Source: Neobacillus massiliamazoniensis
GTDB lineage: Bacteria; Bacillota; Bacilli; Bacillales; Cytobacillaceae
Length of the DNA: 64,000 bases
Direction of reading: 5' to 3'
Assembly: GCF_001048695.1 (NCBI RefSeq)
Contig: NZ_CVRB01000003.1
Span: forward strand, 186,001 to 250,000
A program made the translations under genes and the position numbers. This document shows, in pieces, positions 34,284 through 41,898 of this stretch; position 1 is the first letter of the stretch, and each line of letters begins with the position of its first letter. The notes beneath the pieces were generated by a model. The model was not told where the DNA came from. It saw only the letters and a program-made list of their open reading frames with translations, and ran no database searches.

Positions 34284-34313
34284 GGCACCGATAATTCTAT
34301 CGGTGCTTTTTTT
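34284..34313 (+). terminator. Second attenuator (main terminator) before the cfr-like gene
   Basis: GCACCGATA (34285-34293) pairs perfectly with TATCGGTGC (34298-34306), loop ATTC, then T7. The 5-prime arm can instead pair with upstream TTATCGG (34205-34211), which would prevent termination: a classic terminator/antiterminator switch. Confidence 0.8.
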
Positions 34314-34397
34314 GCGTTTATTTTTAACTTAAGGGATAGACAACTCCTTTCTATTTACTCCTATAAAACTAGTGAGTCTTATGGAAGGATGAGAAAG

Positions 34398-35453
34398 ATG
34401 CAATTAATACAAAGCAATAAGTATAGAAGAATAAAAGAATTCTTAAGGGAACATAATTACCCTAATTTTAGAATGAAACAAATATTGAATGCCATTTTTA
34501 AAGAAAGAATAAATAAATTCAACGAAATTAATGTACTTCCAAAATCGTTAAGAGAAATTTTAGTTAAGGAATTTGGAGAGTCTATTTTAAATGTTGTTCC
34601 TTTAAAGGAACAACATTCTGAGCAAGTCACTAAAGTCTTATTTGAAATTTCAGGAAATGAAAAAATAGAAACGGTAAATATGAAATATAAAGCTGGGTGG
34701 GAATCATTTTGTATATCTTCTCAGTGCGGATGTAATTTTGGGTGTAAATTTTGTGCAACAGGTGACATTGGATTAAAAAGAAATTTGACCTCAGATGAAA
34801 TAACTGACCAAATCCTCCATTTTTACTTACAAGGTCATTCAATTGATAGTATTTCTTTTATGGGGATGGGAGAAGCGTTAGCCAATGTACAAGTTTTTGA
34901 TGCCTTAGATGTACTCACTGATCCTACGCTGTTTGGTTTAAGCCCTCGTAGGTTATCTATTTCAACTATTGGTATTATACCAAGTATAAAAAAAATGACT
35001 CTGACTTATCCGCAAGTCAATTTGACGTTTTCGTTACATTCTCCATTTAATGAACAACGAAGTAAGTTGATGCCGATTAATGATAGGTATCCATTATTAG
35101 ATGTAATGGACACATTAGATGAACATATACGAATTACATCAAGAAAAGTATATATTGCTTATATTATGTTACCTGGTGTGAATGATTCTATTGAACATGC
35201 TAAAGAAGTAGTAAGTCTATTAAAAGGTCGATATAAAGAAGGACGTTTATATCATGTAAATTTAATCAGATATAACCCAACCGTCAGTTCTCCTTTAAGG
35301 TTCGGTGAAGTTGATGAAGGTTATGTTGTTAATTTTTACAAAAAATTAAAATCATCAGGTATTAATGTGACCATTAGAAGTCAATTTGGAATTGATATAG
35401 ATGCTGCTTGTGGTCAATTGTATGGAAATTATCAAAAGAGCAACAAGCAGTAA
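34398..35453 (+). CDS. cfr-like: Cfr family 23S rRNA (adenine2503-C8) methyltransferase
   Basis: A 351-residue radical SAM methyltransferase. ATG 34398 is chosen because GGAAGG lies 9 bases upstream and because numbering then matches Staphylococcus Cfr exactly: the iron-sulfur cysteines fall at C112, C116 and C119 (GCNFGCKFCATG) and the methyl-transfer cysteine at C338 (DIDAACGQLYG). Other Cfr marks: GWESFCISSQCG, SISFMGMGEALAN, SPRRLSISTIG, TFSLHSPFNEQRSKLMPIND. Cfr adds a C8 methyl to A2503 at the peptidyl transferase centre and gives resistance to phenicols, lincosamides, oxazolidinones, pleuromutilins and streptogramin A. The family resemblance is far closer than to housekeeping RlmN. Followed 490 bases later by an Lsa-type ABC-F gene with overlapping drug range. 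Confidence 0.93.
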   Translation: MQLIQSNKYRRIKEFLREHNYPNFRMKQILNAIFKERINKFNEINVLPKSLREILVKEFGESILNVVPLKEQHSEQVTKVLFEISGNEKIETVNMKYKAGWESFCISSQCGCNFGCKFCATGDIGLKRNLTSDEITDQILHFYLQGHSIDSISFMGMGEALANVQVFDALDVLTDPTLFGLSPRRLSISTIGIIPSIKKMTLTYPQVNLTFSLHSPFNEQRSKLMPINDRYPLLDVMDTLDEHIRITSRKVYIAYIMLPGVNDSIEHAKEVVSLLKGRYKEGRLYHVNLIRYNPTVSSPLRFGEVDEGYVVNFYKKLKSSGINVTIRSQFGIDIDAACGQLYGNYQKSNKQ

Positions 35454-35526
35454 TTTGGGGTGAAGATGATGCTGATATTGTAATCCATAAAAAAAATTGT
35501 TAATATAAAAATACAATGATGAAAGG

Positions 35527-35628
35527 ACTGATGGATGGACAATGATTAACTAACCTTTATTTTTATTTGAAATGAATAACTTCAAACTACAAAATATAGG
35601 GTTAGTCTATCCATTTTTATAAATCAGT
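35527..35628 (+). terminator. Long hairpin after the cfr-like gene
   Basis: ATGGAC...ACTAACC (about 35533-35555) pairs with GGTTAGT...TCTATCCAT (about 35600-35616), followed by TTTTTAT. Confidence 0.5.
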
Positions 35629-35692
35629 TAACACTTTATTTGTCATGATTCTAATGGGCAAAAAAGAACTTATTTAATATAAGTGTAAGACT

Positions 35693-35726
35693 AATCCTTC
35701 CAGTTACAAATTGGGAGGATTTTTTA
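35693..35726 (+). terminator. Terminator upstream of the ABC-F leader
   Basis: AATCCTTCCA (35693-35702) pairs with TGGGAGGATT (35712-35721), then T-run. Either ends readthrough from the cfr-like gene or acts as a first attenuator. Confidence 0.75.
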
Positions 35727-35795
35727 TTCTCTCATAGATAGGATTAATTTTTTTTAATCTGTAACTTTAATCTAATAAATAAAGGAGAGAGAGAA

Positions 35796-35849
35796 ATGAG
35801 CAATTCAGACACTATTGTTACGCATGTAATACTCCGTATAAGTCGTTAA
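35796..35849 (+). CDS. 17-residue leader peptide of the lsa-like gene
   Basis: ATG 35796 behind AAAGGAGAGAGAG encodes MSNSDTIVTHVILRISR, stop at 35847. The last codons form the 5-prime arm of a perfect 10-bp hairpin (CTCCGTATAA 35832-35841 / TTATACGGAG 35862-35871). A second hairpin (CTTTGTATA 35898-35906 / TATACAAAG 35925-35933) covers the start of the ribosome site AAAGGAGG of the ABC-F gene. Leader peptides with this layout control many erm, cfr and ABC-F genes by antibiotic-induced ribosome stalling. Confidence 0.7.
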   Translation: MSNSDTIVTHVILRISR

Positions 35850-35897
35850 TATCCATCAAATTTATACGGAGAAATTTAGAATAGATGGATGTGCCGA

Positions 35898-35937
35898 CTT
35901 TGTATAAAAAGTAAAAAGTGTTGATATACAAAGGAGG
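35898..35937 (+). promoter_or_regulatory. Hairpin masking the ribosome site of the lsa-like gene
   Basis: Nine-base stem CTTTGTATA / TATACAAAG overlaps the first half of AAAGGAGG (35930-35937), 8 bases before ATG 35945. Confidence 0.65.
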
Positions 35938-35944
35938 AATTATC

Positions 35945-37423
35945 ATGTCAATGATACAAGTTCAAGACTTAACTTTTTCTTATCCAGGTAGCTTTGACAA
36001 TATTTTTGAAGGTGTAAACTTTCAAATAGATACGGATTGGAAACTTGGATTTATTGGTAGAAATGGACGAGGTAAAACAACATTCTTTAATTTATTATTA
36101 GGTAATTATGAGTATAGTGGGAAAATCACTTCTTCAGTAGAATTTAATTATTTCCCTTACCCAGTTTCGGATAAGAACATGTTCACTCATGAAATCCTTG
36201 AAGAAATTTGTCCCCAAGCAGAAGATTGGGAATTTCTGCGTGAAATATCCTATTTAAATGTTGATGCCGAGGCCATGTATCGACCATTTAAAACATTATC
36301 AAATGGAGAACAAACAAAGGTGTTGCTTGCTGCACTTTTTTTGAATGAGGGTCAATTTCTATTAATTGATGAGCCAACCAATCATCTAGACACTGATGCA
36401 CGAAAGATGGTCTCTGATTATCTAAGGAAGAAAAAAGGGTTTATTTTAATTTCACATGACAGAATCTTTATAGATGGATGTGTTGACCATATCTTATCTA
36501 TAAATAGAGCAAATATTGAAGTTCAAAGTGGTAACTTTTCTTCTTGGAAGTTAAATTTTGATAGACAGCAGGAACACGAAGAGGCAACAAATCAGCGTAT
36601 ACAAAAAGACATAGGGAGATTAAAACAGTCTTCAAAGCGTTCAGCAGGTTGGTCTAATCAAGTGGAAGCTTCCAAAAATGGGACAACGAATTCGGGTTCT
36701 AAGTTGGATAAGGGTTTTGTAGGACATAAAGCGGCAAAGATGATGAAGAGAGCAAAGAACCTTGAATTAAGGCAACAAAATGCAATTGAGGAAAAGTCAA
36801 AACTGCTAAAAAATGTGGAAAAAACCGAGTCATTAAAGTTAGAACCATTGGAATTTCAGTCAAATGAATTGATTGTTTTGGCTGATGTGTCTGTTAAGTA
36901 CGATGACCAAATAGTGAATAAGCCAATTAGCTTTATAGTTGAACAAGGTGACAGAATTGTACTTGATGGAAAGAATGGAAGCGGAAAAAGTAGCATCCTA
37001 AAATTAATTCTAGGAAATCCAATACAGCATACAGGCTCAATGAATTTAGGTTCAGGCCTCATCATTTCCTATGTCCAACAAGATACTTCTCATTTGAAGG
37101 GACTGTTATCGGACTTTATTGAAGAGCATGAGATTCATGAAACGTTATTTAAATCCATCCTACGTAAGATGGATTTTGACCGAATTCAATTTGAGAAAGA
37201 TATATCTCATTATTCTGGTGGACAAAAGAAAAAGCTGCTTATAGCTAAAAGTTTATGTGAAAAAGCTCATTTATATATTTGGGATGAACCGTTAAATTTT
37301 ATTGATATTTATTCGCGCATGCAGATTGAAGAGCTTATTCAAAGTTTTAATCCTACAATGGTTATTGTTGAGCATGATCAGGCATTTCAACAAACAGTTG
37401 CAACAAAAACTATATCTATGTAG
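35945..37423 (+). CDS. lsa-like: Lsa-type ABC-F ribosomal protection protein
   Basis: A 492-residue ABC-F ATPase with two nucleotide-binding domains and no membrane helices. ATG 35945 follows AAAGGAGG. Domain 1: Walker A GRNGRGKTT, signature LSNGEQTKVLLAALF, Walker B LLIDEPTNHLD. Interdomain linker about 185-290 with the basic, helical antibiotic-resistance-domain region (IQKDIGRLKQSSKRSAGWSN). Domain 2: GKNGSGKSS, YSGGQKKKLLIAKSL, IWDEPLNFID. The N-terminus (IQVQDLTFSYPGSFDNIFEG) and length match the Lsa family, which displaces lincosamides, pleuromutilins and streptogramin A from the ribosome. A leader peptide and RNA hairpins precede it. Confidence 0.88.
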   Translation: MSMIQVQDLTFSYPGSFDNIFEGVNFQIDTDWKLGFIGRNGRGKTTFFNLLLGNYEYSGKITSSVEFNYFPYPVSDKNMFTHEILEEICPQAEDWEFLREISYLNVDAEAMYRPFKTLSNGEQTKVLLAALFLNEGQFLLIDEPTNHLDTDARKMVSDYLRKKKGFILISHDRIFIDGCVDHILSINRANIEVQSGNFSSWKLNFDRQQEHEEATNQRIQKDIGRLKQSSKRSAGWSNQVEASKNGTTNSGSKLDKGFVGHKAAKMMKRAKNLELRQQNAIEEKSKLLKNVEKTESLKLEPLEFQSNELIVLADVSVKYDDQIVNKPISFIVEQGDRIVLDGKNGSGKSSILKLILGNPIQHTGSMNLGSGLIISYVQQDTSHLKGLLSDFIEEHEIHETLFKSILRKMDFDRIQFEKDISHYSGGQKKKLLIAKSLCEKAHLYIWDEPLNFIDIYSRMQIEELIQSFNPTMVIVEHDQAFQQTVATKTISM

Positions 37424-37474
37424 TTAAATATGAAGAATTGAAGATATAATCAGTAAATCAGGTTATTAAATTAT

Positions 37475-37514
37475 AGGGTGCTTTACTTTAATAATGAGTA
37501 AAGCCCTTTTCTTC
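37475..37514 (+). terminator. Terminator after the lsa-like gene
   Basis: GGGTGCTTTACT pairs imperfectly with AGTAAAGCCC, followed by TTTTC. Confidence 0.65.
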
Positions 37515-37990
37515 TTCAACGAAATTGCTGGGTCATTATCCTGACGATTATCTAAATATCTTTTTAGCCAAATTTCACAACGTATATTAAAATAAACTTC
37601 CCTTTCTTTATCTCCTTTTCCACGGACAATTGCTGATCGGTTTGACCAATTAATGCTATTTTTCTCTTACGAAACAATTTCTCCAATACGGCAACTAGTG
37701 GAAAACATAAATTCAAATAAAGCTTTTTCCATAGGGGTGTAGCACACTTCACGTATATGTTCAATTTCTCTTTCCGTTAGAAACTTGTGTATACGCTTTC
37801 CTACTTTAGGTTCTTTAATCTTTGCTAAATATGTCCTTCTTCGTGTGACCAACGAAAAGGTGACTTTATATACCGTATACGATGAGCTAGGCTTGATGGC
37901 TTTAAATTTTCACTTGATTGTGACAAGTATTCTTTTAATTTTGTTGTGGTAATTGATTCAATAATCACATCGCCAAAATTTAGAGGAATT
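37510..37990 (-). pseudogene. Tyrosine recombinase / integrase, decayed
   Basis: Reading the minus strand through several frames gives an ordered integrase: N-terminal SAM-like domain (IIESITTTKLKEYLSQSSEN, LAHRIRYIKSPFRWSHEEGH), then KIKEPKVGKRIHKFLTEREI, the catalytic block ALFEFMFSTSCRIGEIVSL with the first Arg, then NWSNRSAIVRGKGDKEREVY with the strand Lys. The C-terminal His-x-x-Arg and Tyr are missing. At least three frameshifts. It lies directly beside the cfr-like and lsa-like genes, which suggests that these arrived on an integrating element. Confidence 0.75.
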
Positions 37991-38027
37991 ATTGATGTAA
38001 TAATCGAAATTAAAACGGGATGGTTAA

Positions 38028-38165
38028 TTCAACTATAGGACAGGTTAGCTCAATAAGTTGTGTGGTAAAATTAGGTATAAAGAGCAGCTGAAACAAGAGG
38101 GGATCTTTGTAGCTTTAAAATAAAGGTTGATCAAATGTACCTTGCAATCCTCATATTTATGCTAA
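38028..38165. other. Gap with a partial family A repeat
   Basis: TTCAACTATAGGACAGGTTA, GCTCAATAAGTT (38028-38060) matches the tail block of family A. No gene. Confidence 0.4.
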
Positions 38166-38169
38166 ATAA

Positions 38170-38214
38170 AAAAAATCCATTTTGAAAAAAGATGATCAAA
38201 ATGGACTCTTTTTC
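38170..38214. terminator. Bidirectional terminator
   Basis: AATCCATTTTGA pairs with TCAAAATGGA; T-runs on both strands. It ends the minus-strand membrane gene. Confidence 0.75.
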
Positions 38215-38234
38215 AGTAGATTTAAGTTTGATTT

Positions 38235-38657
38235 TTATAAAAAAGTTTGATTATTTTCCACCTGTGTTTTTTCACCATTGCGCCTTTTTCTGGAAGACCC
38301 CCAAGAGGCATATCCTTTAGATAAGAAATAAGCAATAATTATTAGGATAGCCAAGCTACCGTCAATCAGTCCAATAAACCCAGCCCCTTCGGCATTGTCC
38401 TTCATCAGAACTAAGGCGGAGACTGCCATAGCAATCTTGTGGAATATTACCAGTTCCCATATTCCGGTATAACGAGTCGGTTTGAAGGCTAATAATGTAA
38501 AAATACCTGCAAAGGTAATAAATCCAAGCAATCTCCACAGTTCAACAATCTTTTGATTAGTTGAGGCTATGACAACATTTTCAAAACCGCTGATAAAAGC
38601 AACGATTGCACTCAAAGCACAAAACAACATGATCCATCGAGCAATTTTTACTGCCAT
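38235..38657 (-). CDS. Small membrane protein of unknown function
   Basis: A 140-residue protein from ATG 38657, chosen for AAGGAGTG just upstream; the frame extends to 38708 without a ribosome site. Four helices are visible at about 5-28, 42-60, 68-90 and 93-112 (IGLIDGSLAILIIIAYFLS), with a basic, polar C-terminal tail (SSRKRRNGEKTQVENNQ). I do not recognise a family. It is monocistronic with its own terminator. Confidence 0.6.
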   Translation of the reverse strand: MAVKIARWIMLFCALSAIVAFISGFENVVIASTNQKIVELWRLLGFITFAGIFTLLAFKPTRYTGIWELVIFHKIAMAVSALVLMKDNAEGAGFIGLIDGSLAILIIIAYFLSKGYASWGSSRKRRNGEKTQVENNQTFL

Positions 38658-38659
38658 TG

Positions 38660-39040
38660 AACCACTCCTTTTTAAATTACTCAACAGTTCCTTAATCCAA
38701 TTTTCCACTTCAAGTATTCCTATTTACTATAAAAATCACCCCTTTAGATAATCATATCCAAAGGAGCAAAGCTTCGTAACTTTTTTATAAACGTTGCAAC
38801 TTTATTTTAAACATCGCATCTTTTTTACAAGCGTCCCGACTTTATTTTAAATCCACAATCTTTTTAATTGGTTCTCATTTTTGTTTATAAAAAGGAGCCT
38901 TATTCCATAAATGGGCATGAGAACAGAATAAGAAGTGCGTCCTTTCTTGCTTTAATACCAGATTTTTAAAGAATCAAAGGAATACTACAAAACACTAAAT
39001 AGAATTTGAATACGGGGTATTGCAAAAAAACAGGATCACA
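38660..39040. other. Gap upstream of the glyoxalase-like gene
   Basis: Contains a triple short repeat near 38765-38860 (GCTTCGTAACTTTTTTATAA, CGTTGCAACTTTATTTTAAA, GCGTCCCGACTTTATTTTAA: a 25-30 base unit repeated four times with variation) and a family B-like hairpin at 38890-38970. No gene. Confidence 0.45.
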
Positions 39041-39053
39041 GGAGATGTGGGAT

Positions 39054-39491
39054 ATGAAGATCAATAGAATAGATCATGTGGGTGTAATCGTAAATGATCT
39101 TTCAGCAGCTAAAGCGTTTTTTCTCGATTTTGGACTTGAAGTGCAAGGGGAAGGAGAAGTGGAAGGAGAATGGGTGGATCGGGTAGTTGGGCTTAATAAC
39201 GTTAAAGGAAAATGTGTAGTATTGCAGCCGACAGACGGTCAGGCAAATATAGAGCTATTTAAATTTTATACGCCGTCAGATGAACAAGATATTCAGAAAC
39301 CTTTTGCAAATACGCTGGGTATCCGACATATTGCATTTGCTGTTGAAGATATTGAAGCTGTTGTTGCCAAATTGAAAAAGAAGGGCACGGAAATCTTCAG
39401 TGAGATACAGCAATATGAAGATAGTTATAAGTTATGCTACGTTCGTGGACCAGAGGGAATTATTTTGGAGTTGGCTGAGGAAATCAAATAA
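39054..39491 (+). CDS. VOC family (glyoxalase/bleomycin-resistance-like) protein
   Basis: A 145-residue vicinal oxygen chelate protein, ATG 39054 behind CAGGAGATG. Two beta-alpha-beta-beta-beta units: the first starts INRIDHVGVIVNDLSAAKAF with the metal His, the second has GIRHIAFAVEDIEAVVAKLK with the second His, and RGPEGIILELAEE supplies the Glu. Metal-dependent lyase, isomerase, dioxygenase or sequestering roles are all possible in this fold. Nothing adjacent indicates the substrate. Confidence 0.85.
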   Translation: MKINRIDHVGVIVNDLSAAKAFFLDFGLEVQGEGEVEGEWVDRVVGLNNVKGKCVVLQPTDGQANIELFKFYTPSDEQDIQKPFANTLGIRHIAFAVEDIEAVVAKLKKKGTEIFSEIQQYEDSYKLCYVRGPEGIILELAEEIK

Positions 39492-39519
39492 ATATTGAGG
39501 GGGACTTTGAATTGATTTT

Positions 39520-39880
39520 AATCTCCAACTTGGTATTCAAACTGGTTCTAACGTAAAAAAACAACTTTGTTGCATTGAACTTCAATCATATTGACGGTAT
39601 CCATTTAAAAGACGTTGTAAAGTTAAGCAAACGGACGCGATTGTTGAGTAATTTTAGCAACTTTATATCAGTTCTATATTGGGCTTGAACAGGATTATTT
39701 TGCAGGTATTTTTTGACAGAATCCACTTCTCCCTGGGGAAAAGTGGATGTACTGCGCTTGTTTCCATTTATGCCCATCTGTTTGCCGATTTCGCAGCTTC
39801 GCTGGTACTGCCCCTAATTTATCTTCTTGTTATTAAAACTGGTAAGAAGTTTAAAAAAAGAGTAATTACAAATTTAAATC
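39520..39880. other. Gap with possible minus-strand remnant
   Basis: A minus-strand frame at 39586-39800 reads INGNKRSTSTFPQGEVDSVK and YLQNNPVQAQYRTDIKLLKL. It looks protein-like but lacks a ribosome site, and I do not recognise it. Confidence 0.3.
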
Positions 39881-39883
39881 CTT

Positions 39884-39962
39884 TGTTCGTTGTGCAACGG
39901 GTGCTTAGTTGAATAAGAAACCCAGAAAAAGGACCTCCGAAGGGGTCCTATGTTTTTTTACA
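39884..39962 (+). repeat. Dispersed intergenic repeat, family A, with terminator
   Basis: TTTGTTCGTTGTGCAACGGG, TGCTTAGTTGAATAAG, then AAGGACC (about 39929-39935) pairing with GGGTCCT and T7. Confidence 0.55.
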
Positions 39963-40001
39963 AATTATTTTTTAAAAGAGCCTTTGAAAAAATTTTATGG
40001 A

Positions 40002-40496
40002 TTACTTAAGTTTCTTGTAATGTTCACTGAACACTTTAAAAAGCCTTTCATCTCCGCCGCGGTCGGGATGGAGGGCTTTGAGCAGTTTCTTAAATTCTTT
40101 TTTAAGATTATGACTGTTCGAGTCTTGATTCAATCCCAACAACTCACCGTAGTGAAAAGTACTAGGTTCGGTGACTTCAATCTGTGCGTTAAGTAATTTT
40201 TTTAAGGTGCGTACCTTTGATTGTTCAATATGTATACGTGTTTTTAAAAGCTCTATTTGCTCGGTAAGGTTGCGGTTTTCTTGAAATGACTGTTCTAATT
40301 GGGAAGTAAGGTGATCGAAATGCTTTTGTATTATAAATTCAATAAGATCCTTAACATTGATTGTGTATGTGGTTTCTCTTCTTTTGTTTATTTTGGCTAT
40401 TATTTTGCCTTCCTCAATCCAATTCATTACTTCTTCAGTACTGGTGGCTATGCCAGCCGAGGTTAATTGTTCTGTAGCTTCTTTTATGTTCAGCAT
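40002..40496 (-). CDS. HTH / coiled-coil / J-domain protein
   Basis: A 164-residue protein with an unusual order of parts. Residues 1-50 look like a small helix-turn-helix of the excisionase/MerR type (SAGIATSTEEVMNWIEEGKI); 60-115 form a coiled coil (SQLEQSFQENRNLTEQIELL); 120-164 are a J-domain with the HPD motif at H143 (LKALHPDRGGDERLFKVFSE). The J-domain is at the C-terminus, as in some plasmid and phage proteins that recruit DnaK to replication or DNA-binding complexes. ATG 40496 is preceded by AGAGAG on the minus strand. No DnaK-type gene is nearby. It may be of mobile-element origin. Confidence 0.7.
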   Translation of the reverse strand: MLNIKEATEQLTSAGIATSTEEVMNWIEEGKIIAKINKRRETTYTINVKDLIEFIIQKHFDHLTSQLEQSFQENRNLTEQIELLKTRIHIEQSKVRTLKKLLNAQIEVTEPSTFHYGELLGLNQDSNSHNLKKEFKKLLKALHPDRGGDERLFKVFSEHYKKLK

Positions 40497-40764
40497 AAAT
40501 TATCACTCTCTTTTTTAAAAAAACTTGGAATTTAAAGATGGTTCCCCAGCATTCTTTAATGCAGATAGTATTATCATATCATTGAATTTTTTCAGAAAAA
40601 GAACAGGAGTGTGACATTAAATTAAAGTCTTTTTAAAAGGTGACTACAGACTTAAAATCTGAAGTCTTATAAACAACGAAAAAAGTGTCTTGGAATCGTA
40701 GTTTTATTAGTATAAACAACTGATTAACATACGATGAAAGAAGAATCTTGAAAATAGGCATCAA
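40497..40764. other. Gap upstream of the TOMM precursor region
   Basis: No gene. The promoter of the minus-strand J-domain gene and possible upstream elements of the precursor lie here. Confidence 0.4.
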
Positions 40765-40975
40765 CCATAAGTTGTATTTTAACAACATTCTATAATACTT
40801 CAACGTGAAATAGGCTCTTTGTTTAGTAACAGGGACCTAAAAGCAATCATAATTTGTTGAAGAGAGTACAAATCGTATCTGATGTTTTCATTACACAAAA
40901 CTGACAATTGACTTTCAACTCTCTATTCAAGTTTAACATGAGCAATTAAATACAATGAGGAGGAGAGAATACAGA
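40765..40975 (+). repeat. Duplicated precursor leader region, copy 1
   Basis: About 210 bases (CCATAAGTTGTATTTT ... up to the ribosome site) are repeated nearly unchanged at 41697-41898. Both copies contain GTTGAAGAGAGTAC and, downstream, CTCTCTATTCAAG, which can pair. A possible promoter is TTGACT near 40910, but the -10 is unclear. The duplication includes the control region and the leader part of the gene. Confidence 0.8.
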
Positions 40976-41338
40976 ATGCTACAAAATGATCTACAAGGGT
41001 TGGGAATCGACCCTTACCAAGTTGGTCAGTTAGTTCCTATGGATCCTCAGAGCCAGGATCCGCGCTTGATGGGTATGCGCTGTGGCGGTATCGGTGGTAT
41101 CGGCGGTATGCGTTGCGGCGGTATCGGTATGCGTTGCGGTGGTATGTGTGGCGGTATGCGCTGCGGCGGTATGTGTGCAGGCCGTTGCGCAGGCTTTCGT
41201 TGTGGAGGTTTCCGCTGCGTTGGTTTTAGCTGTTTCGGCTGTTTCGGCTGTGGAGGCTGTGGTGGCTGTGGAGGCTGTGGTGGCTGCTATGACGGCTACT
41301 ATAACTGCTATAACTGTGTCGAAGTTGTTGTTGTTTAA
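40976..41338 (+). CDS. TOMM bacteriocin precursor 1 (heterocycloanthracin/sonorensin family)
   Basis: A 120-residue ribosomal peptide precursor. ATG 40976 is chosen since GAGGAGGAG ends 10 bases upstream; ATG 40955 lies before the ribosome site. The leader is MLQNDLQGLGIDPYQVGQLV, then PMDPQSQDPRLMG. The core (from about 33) holds about 18 cysteines in RCGG, MCGG, FRCGG and CGG units, ending YNCYNCVEVVVV. Cysteines followed by small residues are the substrates for thiazole formation by the cyclodehydratase and dehydrogenase encoded just downstream. A strong hairpin follows the stop. A diverged duplicate lies 560 bases away. Confidence 0.92.
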   Translation: MLQNDLQGLGIDPYQVGQLVPMDPQSQDPRLMGMRCGGIGGIGGMRCGGIGMRCGGMCGGMRCGGMCAGRCAGFRCGGFRCVGFSCFGCFGCGGCGGCGGCGGCYDGYYNCYNCVEVVVV

Positions 41339-41383
41339 ACATTGTTTTGACTTGTTGGAATTAAAGGTGAAATTTTATGAAAA

Positions 41384-41424
41384 GGAAGTGTCCCTGCAGG
41401 TTTTGCCGCAAGGGCACTTCTTGC
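41384..41424 (+). terminator. Hairpin after precursor 1
   Basis: GAAGTGTCCCTGCAGG pairs with CCGCAAGGGCACTTC. A similar hairpin follows precursor 2; partial termination would set precursor to enzyme ratios. Confidence 0.7.
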
Positions 41425-41696
41425 ATTATGGGGCTTTTATATTTATTGGAGATCTGGTAGCACAATTTACTGAAAGAAATACTTCCATTTTAAGAGATTT
41501 CATTGAGGAAGTTCCTTACCTAGTTACCGATGGATATAGTAAACTTAGCCATTCAAGCCCATTCATATGGGTTATTTTTATTTTTGACGTTATTTTGTAT
41601 AGGGGAGGATTACTAGTTTTCATAGAAGAGATTTAGTATGAGAAGACTTATTGCCCCATATGTCACCTTTAGGTTGGGAACATCACCCATAAGTTG
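41425..41696. other. Spacer between the two precursors
   Basis: A frame that continues from inside precursor 1 to 41636 is an out-of-phase shadow. No ribosome site or domain supports a gene here. Confidence 0.4.
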
Positions 41697-41898
41697 TATT
41701 TTAGTAACATTTTATATACTTCAACGTGAAATAGGCTCTTTGTTTAGTAACAGGGACCTAAAAGCAATCATAATTTGTTGAAGAGAGTACACATCGTATC
41801 TGATGTTTTCATTTACACAAAACTGGAAATTGACTTTGCAACTCTCTATTCAAGTTTAACCTGAATAATTAAATTCAATGAGGAGGAGAGAATACAGA
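41697..41898 (+). repeat. Duplicated precursor leader region, copy 2
   Basis: Second copy of the 40765-40975 region, with a few substitutions and small indels (offset 923-932 bases). Confidence 0.8.

Noticed and set aside
34224..34397. N-terminal extension of the Cfr-like protein
   Set aside because: It covers the terminator hairpin and lacks a ribosome site; starting at 34398 gives exact residue numbering of known Cfr.
41082..41636. 184-codon Ala/Val-rich ORF across precursor 1
   Set aside because: Out-of-phase shadow of the Gly/Cys-rich core; the repeat codons GGT/TGC read as Val/Ala in another frame.
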